The position numbers and the translations under genes are program-made. A stretch of 64,000 nucleotides of DNA from Amorphophallus konjac (Eukaryota > Streptophyta > Magnoliopsida > Alismatales > Araceae), in NCBI GenBank assembly GCA_022559845.1, contig CM040125.1, forward strand, positions 323,399,829 through 323,463,828, in the 5' to 3' direction. The notes beneath the pieces were generated by a model that was given only the letters and a program-made list of their open reading frames with translations, made no database searches and was not told where the DNA came from. Below, piece by piece: positions 32,447-44,766 of this stretch; the stretch's first letter is position 1, and every line of letters begins with the position of its first letter.

Positions 32447-33101
32447 GAATTTATTTTGCAGGGGCGCCTTGAGGACAAGGAATGTTGATAAATAAAGGAC
32501 TCCCAAGACAAGAAAGAAAAATGATTTGGTCTTGAAAGTCATCTTATTTAGGTCTACTTTGAAAAATCTGAAAAGGTGAAAGTTGAATTTGGAGTTTGCA
32601 TTTAAACAATTGCATTTCTGTTTTTGTTGATTTTAGTATCTTCAAAAGTGCTGAGATCTGCAGGTTAAATGGCTAGGTGATTATGACTGCTTTGCATTGT
32701 CTCCATTTCACATTATGTGAATAAACTTGTATTTGGAGCTATTTCACATCTTGTGAATAAGTCTGGTTTTGAATGCTTAACTTTGGATATACATAGTTAG
32801 TTTTCATACACACCTTCTCTTACTTTGCAAATAATAATTCGTCTTTGAATGCTCTGGTCTGTGCATAATGTCTTTCACACTCTTACTCACATCTTGTGAA
32901 TAATGGTTCACTTTTGCATACACAGTTTTTATACTTACTTGCATGATAGTCATTGCACATATCATACACATCTTTACATACTTGTAAATAAAGAAAACTC
33001 TCAATCATCTTTTAAAGTTACATGCATACACTTACATATCATTGCATACTTCTGTACTTGAATGTCATGGTTATTCAGTATATAAAATGGTGTTAGTGGA
33101 A

Positions 33102-33157
33102 GGTTAGATTATGTCTAGCCGGAAGCTTTCACTACGCGTGATGGTGGTCTTCAGACC
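33102..33157 (+). ncRNA. Two-hairpin module, element 2 copy A
   Basis: Hairpin 1: GGTTAGA, loop TTATG, TCTAGCC (33102-33120). A 25-base linker with GGAAGC and ACGCGTG follows. Hairpin 2: GGTC, loop TTCA, GACC (33146-33157). Two copies of the module exist in element 3 (49226-49281 and 50369-50423) with different stem sequences but intact pairing and 24-25 base linkers, and one in A' (58706-58761). A structured part of the element RNA is inferred; its role is unknown. Confidence 0.6.
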
Positions 33158-33564
33158 TAAGTTCTCTGCCAAGTACCGATAATCAACCTGTGTGAAAAAT
33201 CCATTTCAATGCATCCTTGAATGTATATAAGATATCACCCACCTTTTTTGACTCCTTCTATGAATCATCCCTTGCTAAATGAAATTGCATTGAGTTAAAC
33301 ATGTTCACTCATGGCATATATTAAGGGAGAGATTTTTTATAACCGTACATACATTTAGGGGGAGACATTACTGTGATGAGACTAATTCATCTTTTACATT
33401 CAATACAACCACCCACACAAAATGCACCTTTTTGAGATAATGATTCAATCTAATAAGGATTACTATTTTCTACTCTACACTTTAGAGGGCTATTGATTCT
33501 CTACATAGAAATCACATGTCTCGTGAGGTAAAAGTTGTTTACCCCTTCAAAAGTCGTATAAGTG

Positions 33565-33800
33565 GAACGTGGATCCGAGTAGCCGGAATCTCCCCAGAAA
33601 TAAAGGAGGAAACTCGTGTCGAAAGAAGAAACTAATCCATATGAAAATAAGTGTGATTTGTCACAGAGTAGTCGGGAAGTGCCCCTGAGACAAAGGGTAC
33701 AACTCGCGTCGAAAAGTGTCTCACCCACATCATAAAAAGTGACGAAACTTAGTAACCGGGAATTATCCCTGAAACAAAGGGCATGACTCGTGTCAAAAGG
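33565..33800 (+). repeat. Three ~85-bp direct repeats
   Basis: Units start near 33565, 33660 and 33740 with GAGTAACCGGGAA-like sequence, then CCCCTGAAACAAAGGG and ACTCGTGTCGAAAAG. The CCC...GGG parts could pair. Present also in A' (59175-59410). Confidence 0.7.
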
Positions 33801-34076
33801 TTAGTCACACCATTTATAATAATTAAAAAAAATTGGGGTTATACGTAGCTACCAATATTCGAGCATTGTGTATAAATTTGTATAGATGAGAAGTTCTTTT
33901 TAGTGTTCTTTAGAAAATCTGATTTTCCATATTACCTTGGAATTCATTGCTCAATCTTCACATACGCACTTTGGGTTTGATTGTGTGAGTGTCCTTTATG
34001 AATCAGTCATCTTTCATGGTTAATGCAATACTTTATGTAGACACGGAAAAATTGATACTATGATGAGTAAATCTTA

Positions 34077-34682
34077 TGTCACCACGTGACGCCCCAAAGT
34101 GGACTTCAATATTGGCTTAATATGAAGTTTTTCTAATTATTTCATAATTTTTCATAATAAATTGTAATTAACGCCTGGAGGAAGGGCGTCATTTAACTAA
34201 CAACTTAATTAGGGGCGTGGTTTCATAAATAAATGACTATTCATACAGGCGTTGTTTCCTGGATTTTACAAATCCTAATCAAATTAAAACTCAAGAATTG
34301 ACGTCCATCTTTGAGGCGTTGATTATTTGACGCCCCTTCAAGCAGGCGTCATTTTTAATTTTTAAATAAGGAAAGTCCTTTATTTCTATAATTAAATCCA
34401 GGAATTAGCGACTGAGTGGCTGTCGTCATTTCAATTAATGCCCCTATCAATGTCGTCATTTTCACTTCTGTCTCCTTTTCGCCTGCTACTTTCTAGTAAT
34501 CATCATTTCCCTATTTTACACATTGTGTTCAATTGGGAAGGGGGATCTTCACTGGAGGATTGATATCTTGGTTTTAATCCTATTAAAACAAGGAGTTTTG
34601 GCCTATAAATACCCCTTGAATCACTCACACACGCGAGTTAAGAACAACAAGAGAGTTAAACGGGGGGGGCTAGGAAGAACAC
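34077..34682 (+). mobile_element. 5' part of an Ogre-like LTR, copy A
   Basis: Matches the first ~606 bases of the LTR at 59684-61046: the TGTCACCACGTGACGCCCC start, ACGCC...GGCGT dyads and a TATA box at 34603-34610. It is cut at 34682 by insertion of the minus-strand chromovirus. It lies at the same place in element 2 as in A', so both copies descend from one insertion. Confidence 0.8.
34603..34610 (+). promoter_or_regulatory. TATA box of the Ogre-like LTR, copy A
   Basis: CTATAAAT followed by ACCCC; identical context at 60209-60218 in the intact LTR. Confidence 0.6.
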
Positions 34683-37600
34683 TGTCACGCCCCGACGCGG
34701 AATATCGAGACCGGCAGTAGAAAATGCTAGTAAAGATAACATGCTAAGCTAAGAATTAACATAATGCCATGAACAGAAATAACTCCAATCTACTACAATA
34801 ACCATCTAACGTCTTACAAACCGACTAAAACATAATCAAACATAATCTCTACTCGACTCCGGTACAATAACTAACACAAGTTCTAAGACGTAGCAAGATG
34901 TTAACAACTAAACAAACTCAACATATCTACTAGCTGATACACTCCAAGTCATCACTCTTGCCCATTCCCATCCATCTGTGAATCTTCACCTGAGCTGCCT
35001 GGAAAGGGGGAAAACAACTATATGAGCGAATGCTCAGTAGGTAACAACAAGCAAGTGTATGTGATTAACTAATTAATTACATGTATTAAACGGAAAGAAA
35101 AGAAATAACAATAGAATGAAACAACGTAATAACAGAAAGTGCTAAAGAATGGAATGGAATAACAATATGACAAGATGATATAATTACAAGAATTGCAGGT
35201 TTATGAACAATATATATAACATGAATTGCAGGAAATTGGCCAACAAGCAAGAATGTATAACCAAGTCAAACACGATTCAAGTAAGAGATAAGAGATCATT
35301 GTCATAGACATCACGCTAGTCATGCACTCGGTACAATGCCTCACCCTGTCATTACAAACTCCCATGGGCACAAGTACTTTTCGGGCGCTCTCCCCAGGAC
35401 CAGACCGGGCCCCTATGGTGCGTTGGCATTGATTTATTGGATCAAAGATCCCAAGTTGTCTAGACTTTAATCAAGTTAAATGGCCAATTATAATCAAGTA
35501 TAAACTTACCTCGGAACATCCCAAGGCTATGTTGAAGAGATACTGTCTAGAATTTCCGTCCAGAAGTTTAAGTTATCAAGAACCATCATGTTCTTGGATT
35601 CAAAACCTTAAAACACGGAGAAAACTCAACTCCGGATGATATGCGGTCATTACTGGGCCGCTCAAGACTTGTGCGGTCGACACTGGGCCGCACTAACAGC
35701 AATTGGGCTGAGGTTTAGCCCTCGGGGGTCAAGGTTGAACGGCTACTAAAGGGCCGCTCTACTATATGAATGGTAGAAATTGGGCCGCACAAGGCCAAAA
35801 GTTTATAAAATCGAGGACAGGATATGGGGTCCTGACAGAGCCGTTCATCAGTTGAATGGTCCACTAAGGGCCGCCTATAAGATGTACGGTCCATTACTGG
35901 CCGCACAACTCAGGGCCTAACCAAGAGTTAGAATTTAGTCCAAGTGGGCTCCCGGGCTACCATAGGCGGGGTGGAACTGAACCAGAGTTCAGCACACTGT
36001 CTGCTGGTCGGCCTAGGGTCTACTGGACTGATCAAATCAGCGATTGGCCGAAGAAGGATCAAGGATAATCGGCCAAGATTAATTGGCATAAACCAGGGAT
36101 AAACGGTCTCTATTGGGCCATTCATGGGTATATGCGGTCCATAATTGGCCGCTCAAGTCTCTGTTAGTCCAATTCGGGCTAACTCAAATCATAGCGGTTC
36201 GATTGAGTCTAAATCAATTCTAAGGAATAATAAAGGTTCAAGATTAACAGTTCAGGTCTAAGGTTAACAATGTAAACCTAATAGCCATTTCAATTATCAA
36301 GAATTCACAATTAAAATTGACATTCATTGGAAAGATGAATCAAGATCAAGCTCAAATTAAATAAATCAGCAAGTATTATTTACTGTTATGAATTACAGTT
36401 TATTAGGTGGGTTGCTAACATGTAATTAACCACTAATCTACTAACATAACATGCTGAAATGATAATTAATCCGTTCTATTATAGATGATAATTAAGATCT
36501 CAATTAAATCACACAAGCCCATATACGGTCACAGACTGGCCGCACATGCCCCTTCAGGTCCAAAGGCCTGCTGGAGATGGATGGTCGATCGTGTGCCGCT
36601 GGAAGGGATGTGCGGTCTAGAACTGGCCGCAAAAAAGACATGCGGTTAGGGTTAGGCCGCACGTTCCATGAAAATGATCAGGGTTCGAAAGCCATAAACG
36701 GTCAACTGAGGGCCGCCTGTCTTAGATGTGTGGTCTATCGTGTGGCCGCACAAGTCCAGATAGGTCGCTGCCCCTTCACCTTGCCTGACTCCGGCGAGGT
36801 TTCTAGGGTCAGAACTAAAACATGAAATTTGCACGACATAAAACATGGAATTTGGGGCTTTTACTACCAAAAGAAAGAGCACGAAAAACTATACAAGATG
36901 CACGAATCAATTTTATGTTTACAGCCTGAAATCACAACTTAATCGAAAGGGAACAATTATAACCCTAGATGTGATATGCTTATACTAAAACCTAAAATTC
37001 GCGTAGCACACTAGATACAATTTAGGGCTTTCTATATCAATGAAAAGCTGACATGATGATGCTTCTAACCATATATTATTTGTAGGGTTTGGCTTGCTAT
37101 CATCTACCTGAATCGGATGAAGAAGGAAGGAGAAAGAAAACCAAAGACGCCGGTACACGCAACCACTAATCGCTGGAGATCTCCCTCGATCTAACTCCTC
37201 TGCAGCCGCCGCTGGTTCTAAATGATTCTAGGGTTAGAGAGCTTCATTTTAATAGATCACACACCTTCTGGAGAGTTCTATGCGCGGAGTATTCATCCAC
37301 GCAAGTCGGGTCGATGTAAACGCCGCCGTAAAACTTGACTCGATCCAAACTCCACCGAATGCATCTCCTAGGGTTAGGGTTTCGAGAGATTAAGAGAGGG
37401 TAAATGATCCTCTCATCCTGACCTTTCATTTGCCACCGATTTGGGCTCATTTGATGGAGTATTGGGCTCGAATTTGGTGTTTCAAGGTATGGTTAACTAA
37501 GTGTTTAAATTGGGCTTAATCCACTAATTCGGCCTACTTACAGATTTTATTTGGGTTGGCCACAGAAGACAAGTTTGTTAAACGTGTTATCCTCTACAAG

Positions 37601-37734
37601 AATATAATTTTTATAGATTTTAATAAAATAGTCAAAATATAACTCATTCTATTTATTAAGGAATTAATCTAATTAATTTCTAATTAATTTCAAATAAATT
37701 TCTAATAATTTCTAAAAGAAATCGAGATATTACA
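34683..37734 (-). mobile_element. 3' LTR of the Tekay-like chromovirus
   Basis: 3052 bp, TGTAATATCTCG...CGGGGCGTGACA in its own direction. It is next to a polypurine tract (37735-37745). Its first 1.37 kb on the plus strand aligns with the truncated 5' LTR at 42404-43770. It contains a TGCGGTC...GGCCGCA dyad array (35637-36755). Confidence 0.9.
35637..36755 (-). repeat. TGCGGTC...GGCCGCA dyad array
   Basis: About 13 imperfect inverted repeats of TGCGGTC, 5-9 bases, GGCCGCA. Starts are near 35641, 35673, 35737, 35768, 35850, 35885, 36102, 36133, 36524, 36611, 36639, 36697 and 36727. Several half sites show C-to-T or G-to-A changes of the CpG. The 5' LTR copy has the first six or so at 43360-43625. 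Confidence 0.75.
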
Positions 37735-37745
37735 CCCTCCCCCAC
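37735..37745 (-). other. Polypurine tract of the chromovirus
   Basis: Minus strand GTGGGGGAGGG directly before the 3' LTR start TGTAATATC. Primes plus-strand DNA synthesis. Confidence 0.85.
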
Positions 37746-37807
37746 TTAAGGAATTTGATCCTCCAAATTCAATGCACTTAATAAAAAGAGGGAGTGAGAC
37801 AGCTCAC

Positions 37808-39110
37808 CTAGAATAAGTCGGGGTATTGTCTCCGCATAGTATCTTCTGACTCCCAAGTAGCTTCTTCAGTTCCACGCCGACTCCACTGCACTTTAACCAT
37901 CGGTATGGAATGATTCTTGAGTTGTTGTTGCTTCCGATCCAAAATCTTGATCGGTCTTTCTTCATAAGTCAGATCTTCCTTCAATTCGAAGTCCATATGC
38001 TGAATAATGTGAGTGGGATCATACACATATTTCCGTAACATAGACACATGGAAAATATTGTGTACTCCAGATAACTAAGGTGGTAGTGCCAAACAGTAAG
38101 CAACCTTCCCCGCTCTTTCCAGAATCTCGAATGGACCAATGTATCTTGGACTCAGTTTACCCTGAATACCAAACCTTCGAATTCCCCTCACAGGAGAAAC
38201 CTTTAAAAACACATGCTCACCAACATGAAATTCCAATGCTCTCCTCCTGGTATCGGCATAACTCTTCTGTCTTGATTGTGCTACTTGCAACCGATCTCTG
38301 ATAATACGGATTTTCTTGGACGATTCAGAAATGAGATCTGGTCCAAGCCTTTGCTTCTCACCTACCTCGTCCCAACATAACGGGGATCGACAGCTTCTAC
38401 CATACAAAGCTTCAAATGGAGCCATCTGAATGCTGGACTGGTAACTGTTGTTGTAGGAGAATTCAACCAATGCCAAGTGATCACTCCAACTACCTCCAAA
38501 GTCGATCATGAAGGCTCTAAGCATATCTTCCACTATCTGGTTGGTCCTTTCAGTCTGTCCGTCTGTTTGTGGATGGAAAGTAGTACTAAAATTTAGACGA
38601 GTTCCCAAAGACTCTTGCAATCCTTTCCAAAAATGAGAAGTGAATCTGGGGTCTTTATCAGACACAATGTTAACTGGTATACCATGTAGTCTTACTACTT
38701 CCTTCATATACAAAGCAGCCAAAACATCAACTGTCCATTTAGACTTAATGGATAAGAAATGAGCCGATTTTGTCAATCTATCGACAATCACCCATATTGC
38801 GTCAAATCCACTATGAGTCCTAGGTAGACCCATAATGAAATCCATGCCAATGCTCTCCCACTTCCATTGGGGTATATCAAGGGGTTTCAATTTCCCTGCT
38901 GGTCTGAAATGCTCCGCCTTGACTTGCTGACAAACCAAGCATCTACTTACGAAGTCCGCAACTTCCCATTTCATATTCGGCCACCAAAAAGATCTTTTTA
39001 AATCCTTGAACATTTTAGTACCTCCAGGATGAATGGTGTATCTGGATCTATGAGCTTCCTCGAGGATCTTACTCTTTATCTCAGTTACATCAGGTACACA
39101 AGTTCTTCCC
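37808..39110 (-). pseudogene. Integrase with chromodomain, Tekay-like chromovirus
   Basis: One frame from about 39110 to 37808 with a single stop near 38075. The N-terminal zinc-binding region (CLVCQQVKAEH) is followed by the catalytic triad: Asp in GMDFIMGLP, Asp in SDKDPRF, Glu in TDGQTERTNQ. The integrase C-terminal GPFEIL motif precedes the stop. The last 80 residues carry a chromodomain-like end (KILDRKQQQLKNHSIPMVKVQW, EEATWESEDTMRRQYP). Chromodomains of this lineage direct integration to heterochromatin marked by histone H3 methylation. The frame differs from the RT upstream, so a frameshift lies near 39090-39110. Confidence 0.9.
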
Positions 39111-40674
39111 TAAATAATAATCTTCCATCATCAGCCATCATGAAGTCAGGTCTGTTACTCAAGCTTCCCTTAATCTCTATCAACTCTGGGTCATCATCTT
39201 ACAAAGACTTGATTTCCATCAATAATTCGGGCTTCAGTTGAATCTGAGAAGTCATAACCTGATCCTTGTCAACATTAAGATCCAAACTAGCTAACTGCTC
39301 CAGCAATTTCCATTCTTGTAACATGAGTCTTGACAACTTAGCTATAGGCTTGCGGCTTAAGGCATCTGCCACAACATTACCTTTTCTAGGATGATACTCA
39401 ATGGAGAAATCGAAATCCTTCAAATACTCCAGCCATCTTCGCTGCCTCATATTGAGTTCCTTATGAGAAAACAAATATTTCAAACTCTTGTGATCTGAAA
39501 ACACCGTAAATGCTTCTCCATACAAGTAGTGCCTCCATATCTTCAAGGCGAACACCACTGCTACTAGCTCCAAAACATGAACATGATAATTCTCTTCATG
39601 CTTCCTCAACTGCCTAGAAGAATAGGCTATCACTTTCCCGTGCTGCATGAGTACACACCCTAAACCAATACCTAAAGCATCAGTGTATACAACAAAACCT
39701 CCTTCTCTGGAAGGTAAAGTCAAAACAGGTGTAGTAGTCAAATATTCCTTCAGGATCTGGAAGCTTCGCTCGTAATCTTCTGACCAATCAAATTTGATCT
39801 CCTTGCGGGTTAATCTTGTCAGATGTACCGCAATCTTAGAGAAATCTTGAATAAACCTTCGGTAGTAACCTGCTAGGCCTAAGAAACTTCTCACTTCAGT
39901 CACATTAGTAGGCTTATCCCAATTCTTCACTGCCTCTACCTTCGAAGGATCAACATAAATACCTTCTTTTATGATGATATGCGCTAGAAAGGACACCTCT
40001 TGTAGCCAGAAATCACACTTACTAAACTTGGCATATAATTGATGATCTCTCAATAGTTGCAATGCCATCCTCAAATGTTCAGCATGCTCCTCCTTACTCT
40101 TAGAATAAATCAAGATGTCATCAATGAACACCACGACCCATTGATCAAGATAGGGCCAAAACACATCGTTCATCAGCTGCATGAAAGCTGCAGGTACATT
40201 CGTTAGCCCAAAAGATATTACTACAAATTCAAAATGCCCATACCTGCTGCGGAAGGCTGTTTTATAGATATCCTCCTCCTTAATTCGTAACTGATGATAT
40301 CTAGATCGAAGGTCAATCTTAGAAAAATACTGAGCTCCTACTATCTGATCAAATAACTCATCAATCCTTGGCAATGGATACTTGTTCTTGATAGTCAACT
40401 GGTTCAATTGTTGATAATCGATGCACAACCTCATCGAACCATCCTTCTTCCGGACTAATAATACAGGGGCTCCCCACGGGGAAGTATTTGGACGAATGAA
40501 CCCTTTCTCAAGCAATTCCATCAACTGCTGCTTCAGTTTCCTTAGCTCCGTAGGAGACATACAATAAGAAGCTTTGGAAATAGGGGTCGCACCAAGAATC
40601 AGATCAACAGAAAAGATAACTTACCTTTCAGGAGGAAGTCCTGGTAGTTCCTCAAGAAAGACATCTGGAAAATC
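39111..40674 (-). pseudogene. Reverse transcriptase and RNase H, Tekay-like chromovirus
   Basis: Open from 40560 to 39199. RT motifs in order: [27 protein letters not shown] (split over early motifs), [22 protein letters not shown], catalytic [22 protein letters not shown]. RNase H follows, with Asp in YTDALG, Glu in LELVAV and Asp in [10 protein letters not shown], ending VVADALSRK. The normal frame continues upstream into protease and gag with stops at 40675 and about 40621, and downstream past a stop at 39199. Otherwise near full length, so the loss of function is comparatively recent. Confidence 0.9.
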
Positions 40675-42185
40675 TTAGACTATAGAAAAGTCCTCGATCT
40701 CAATCTTCTGCTCAGGGGTCACAAAAACAAAGGCTAGAAAAGCCTTACATCCTCTCCTCATCAGCTTATCAGCTCGAAGAGCCGAAATAAGCGGAACAGA
40801 CTTATGGTGTCTAATTCCTATAAAAGAAAGTCCAGGGTGTCCAGTGAAAGACATAGAACTAGATCTGCACTGAACATTGGCCTCATACTTAGCCAACCAA
40901 TCTGCCCCTAAGATTACATCATAATCCTTCATGTCCATACAAACTAAATCAGTTGGCAGGTTTTGTTCATTGATCAAGACCTTACTGGAAGGATAGAAAT
41001 ACTTAATTGCTGATCCAGAACCAATAGGAGTTGAAATCTCTAATAGAGAATTCATCAAAACTGGCTTCACAGCTAAAGACTTCGCAAATCTCTGAGAAAT
41101 AAAAGAATGTGTGGCACCAGTATCAAAAAGAACAAAAGCTGATTTATCATGTATAATAAGAGTACCTTCGACAAGTCCACCTTCCTCGGCAGGTCCTGCC
41201 TCGTCTTCTTGTAGAGCCTGGAGCTTGCCTTGCTGCTTCTTGCTTCCATGCGGTTTCACTGGGGTAGCCTGCTCAGATAAAAGAGGACACTCGGGAATAC
41301 GGTGGTCCCTACTTCCACAACGTAAACAGGCACCCTGCTTGCGCCAGCACTCCTTCATCTTGTGACCTGGACGGTCATAATACTTGCATACGCCCTTGAA
41401 TGGAACAATAGGGCCATGCTTCTTATCTTCAATCTTCGGCATCTTGCCCTTCCACGAATCAGACCCGCTAATGGGCCTCTTCCCGCCATGACCAGGCTTG
41501 ATACTCCCAGAACCAGTATGGTGTTGTTCAATCTTAACACTCTTCCCACGGATTCTCTCCGACATTTCCAAAGTATCTTCCAACACTTGAGCCTTTCTCA
41601 CCATCTCAGAATAAGTTGGAATTTCCATCAGTGCCAACTGGTTGATATACTGCAGCTTCAGCCCATTAAGAAAGCGCTTAGCCTTCATCTTCTCAGTAGA
41701 TATCAAATGAGTAGCATAACGAGATAGCCGAGAGAATTGAGTTTCATATTCAGCTACGGATAGATTTCGTTGCTTCAAAGTAGCAAACTCAGCCGCCTTC
41801 TTCTCTTGTACTCGATCAGAAAAATATTTACCATTGACGAATTCCTCTAACTCCTCCCATGTGACTTGTTTATCACCAAGGGTAGCCTTCACTGCGTCCC
41901 ACCATGTCCTCGCATCACGTTCAAGTTGAAAGGTCGACAAGAGGACACGTTCTTGATCGCTGCATTGCATCACTTCAAAAATCCTCCCTATCTCTTCAAA
42001 CCAGTGCTCGGCTTCATCAGGGTCAGTCGAGCCACTAAATCACGGGGGATTCATCCCATGAAAGTTTCGATAAAGGTCGCCAGTGCCATGGTTTGCAGCT
42101 CCTCCTTGGCCACTTGTTGCAAAGTCTGAGTAAGTCCTTGAACCGTGCGCTGCAAGTTCCTCCATTCTGCGCGTTCTCCTGCCAT
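40675..42185 (-). pseudogene. Gag and protease, Tekay-like chromovirus
   Basis: Start inferred at the ATG at 42185. A frameshift near 42100 and a TGA near 42043 separate this from the main open stretch 41973-40675. The retrotransposon gag domain is clear (ERDARTWWDAVKATLG, FVNGKYFSDRVQEKKAAEF, YATHLISTEKMKAKRFLNGL). One degenerate and one intact CCHC knuckle follow (CKYYDRPGHKMKEC, CLRCGSRDHRIPEC). The protease has the active site VLFDTGATHSFIS and the later VILGADWL motif. Order gag-protease-RT-RNase H-integrase-chromodomain is that of chromoviral Gypsy elements. Confidence 0.9.
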
Positions 42186-42384
42186 TGCAAAAGCCTACAC
42201 GTGGAATAGGTTATATTAGGTTCAATTAAGAATGGATAATCGTACAATGAGATTATTAACTCAACCCCAGTCTTCTACCCAAATCTCACCAGGTTGGGTC
42301 CTTAGACTTATAACGAGGTTAAAGGTCCTACGGTATAACTTAGGATCCTAGAATTTAGAGAACCTAGGAATATCAGAAAGCCTA

Positions 42385-42397
42385 GGCTCTGATACCA
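42385..42397 (-). other. Primer-binding site of the chromovirus
   Basis: Minus strand TGGTATCAGAGCC, six bases inside the LTR end at 42404. Complementary to initiator tRNA-Met. Confidence 0.9.
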
Positions 42398-42403
42398 ACA
42401 AAC

Positions 42404-43770
42404 TGTCATGTCCCGACGCGGAATATCGGGACCGGCAGTATAAAACGCTAGTAAAGATAACATGCTAAGCTAAGAATTAACATAATGCCATGAACAGAAA
42501 TAACTCCAATCTATTACAATAACCATTTAACGTCTTACAAACCGACTTAAACATAATCAAACATAATCTCTACTCGACTCCGGTACAATAACTAACACAC
42601 GTTCTAAGACATAGCTAGATGTAAATAATTAAACAAACTCAACATATCTACTAACTGATACACTTCAAGTCATCACTCTTGCCCATTCCCATCCATCTAT
42701 GAATCTTCACCTGAACTGCCAGGAAAGGGGGAAAAACAATATGAGCGAACGATCAGTAGGTAACAACAAGCAAGTGTAAGTGATTAACCAATTAATTACA
42801 TGTATGAAACGGAAAGAAAAGAAATAACGATCGAATGAAACAACGTAATAATAGAAAGTGCTAAAGAATGGAATGGAATAACAATATGACAAGACGATAT
42901 AATTACAAGAATTGCAAGTTTATGAAAAATATATATAACAGGAATTGCAGGAAATTGGCCAACAAGCAAGAATGTATAACCAAGTCAAACACGATTCAAG
43001 TAAGAGATAAGAGATCATTGTCATAGACATCACGCTAGTCATGCACTCGGTGCAATGCCTCACCCTGTCATTACAAACTCCCATGGGCACAAGTACTTTT
43101 CGGGCGCTCTCCCCAGGACCAGACCGGGCCCCTATGGTGCGTTGACATTGATTTATTGGATCAAAGATCCCAAGTTGTCTAGACTTTAATCAAGTTAAAT
43201 GGCCAATTATAATCAAGTATAAACTTACCTCGGAACATCCCAAGGCTAAGTTGAAGAGATATTGTCCAGAATTTCCATCCAAAAGTTTAAGTTATCAAGA
43301 ACCATCATGTTCTTGGATTCAAAACTATAAAACACGGAGAAAACTCAACTCTGGATGATATGCGGTCATTACTGGGCTGCTCAAGACTTGTGCGGTCGAC
43401 ACTGGGCCGCACTAACAGCAATTGGGCTGAGGTTTAGCCCTCGGGGGTCAAGGTTGAACAGCTGCTACAGGGCCGCTCTACTATATGAACGGTAGAAATT
43501 GGGCCGCACAAGGCCAAAAGTTTATAAAATCGAGGACAGGATATGTGGTCCTGACAGAGCCGTTCATCAGTTGAACGGTCCACTCAGGGCCGCTTATAAG
43601 ATGTACGGTCCATTACTGGTCGCACAACTCAGGGCCTAACCAAGAGTTAGAATTTAGTCCAAGTGGGCTCCCGGGCTACCATAGGCGGGGTGGAACTGAA
43701 CCAGAGTCCAGCACATTGTCTGCAGGTCGGCCTAGGGTCTACTGGACTGGTCAAATTAGGAATTGGCCAT
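42404..43770 (-). mobile_element. Truncated 5' LTR of the chromovirus
   Basis: Aligns with 34683 to about 36050 of the 3' LTR with few differences and no large indel. It stops at about 43768, leaving about 1.37 of 3.05 kb. Copia element 2 sequence follows after a few A/T bases (43769-43775). The U3 half and the right-hand target duplication are lost. Confidence 0.85.
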
Positions 43771-43775
43771 ATATA

Positions 43776-44766
43776 TTGGTTTGAAATAGAATTCATGTGA
43801 AGCTTGCTTGAATCATATTTGAAATGTGGGACTTGTGTAGAGAATGGGTTTCCTTGAGTTGATAGTGAAATGGCTCTATATCTAATCAAATTGGTTTGTC
43901 TTCCTATGGACAGCTCATGAAGTCCATGTGTGATTTAGTTGAACTCAAATTGCTCGACATGCCAAATTTACTTTTCATTTTCAGTGAGGAACTTGGTAAA
44001 TCTTGGGTGAAAGGCTTTCTTATAGTGCTTGATGGATGGTTCAATGTATTTGACCTTTGAATAAGGGAAAGTGTATTTTTTAGTGATTTTCAATTGTGTT
44101 TAATGCATCCTCTTCAAAGAGCTCTTTATGGTCTTTCATCCTTGTGCAAACTAATTGGCTTAATTTGTGTTGAAGGTTGTCCTTTCATGCATGAATTATT
44201 TCTGAAATGAAAGCTTTTATGGATGAATTGCAAAAGCTCAATATGCAAGTTAAGAGATCTATTCACATGACAAAGATCCAAGGTAGTTGCTCTTTTCACT
44301 TAGCATTGATGATAGAATGATGAGGTTGAACGTTCATAAAGTGCAGGTTCAAATTATGCTCTTAAATCATGAAAGACAAGGTAAGAATTTACATTTTATG
44401 TAATTCATGATTGGTTACATTGGGTTGCATGTATAGATCTTAGGGAATGTATTAAATATCATTTCATGAGGTTACAAGGTCAATGGGTCGACCCCCCCAC
44501 TCAATGGGTCATCCCCTGGGCTGAAAATAGCCTAAACAGAATCCTGTCGGCAAGTGGGTCGACCCACTTTCAGAGATGGGTCGACCCATTCAGTTTTCTG
44601 GGAAAAACCAGAACACTATCTGCAGATGGGTCGACCCACTTGCTAGATGGCTCGACCCATCTAGTTTCGCAACTCTACGCGTCCATTCCGTGGGCCACCG
44701 GAACCCAATGAAATCACTTCCAAATGGGTTGAAAATTTACCCTCATGCCCTTGGGTTACTAATGAA
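43776..44766 (+). mobile_element. LTR of Copia element 2, copy A', left part
   Basis: Matches 28532-29501 of copy A, including the GGGTCGACCC array (44481-44664). A ~26-bp extra stretch near 43905-43930 (GGACAGCTCATGAAGTCC...) is absent from copy A. The start is missing, lost at the junction with the chromovirus LTR. Element 3 interrupts it after ATGAA at 44762-44766. Confidence 0.8.
44481..44664 (+). repeat. GGGTCGACCC dyad array, copy A'
   Basis: Same array as 29218-29397. Here GTGGGTCGACCCAC is intact where copy A has GTTGGTCGATCCAC, while GATGGCTCGACCCATC is changed relative to copy A. Confidence 0.7.

Larger units (their letters stand above)
32447..34076 (+). mobile_element. Non-coding interior of element 2, copy A
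   Basis: No pol motif is found where protease should begin. A CAGGGGCGCCTT stretch just after gag could be a vestige of the gag-protease junction. The region holds a two-hairpin module (33102-33157), purine tracts like polypurine tracts (near 33330 and 33357), and a threefold ~85-bp repeat (33565-33800). It ends where an Ogre-like LTR starts at 34077, so the 3' LTR of element 2 is missing. Confidence 0.65.

Noticed and set aside
32430..32470. TTTTGCAG followed by GGGCGCC (and TTTTGCAG-GTGTGCC in element 3) as a splice acceptor
   Set aside because: Possible by sequence, but the CAG reads more simply as the first codon of the lost gag-protease junction. No donor site or cDNA supports splicing.
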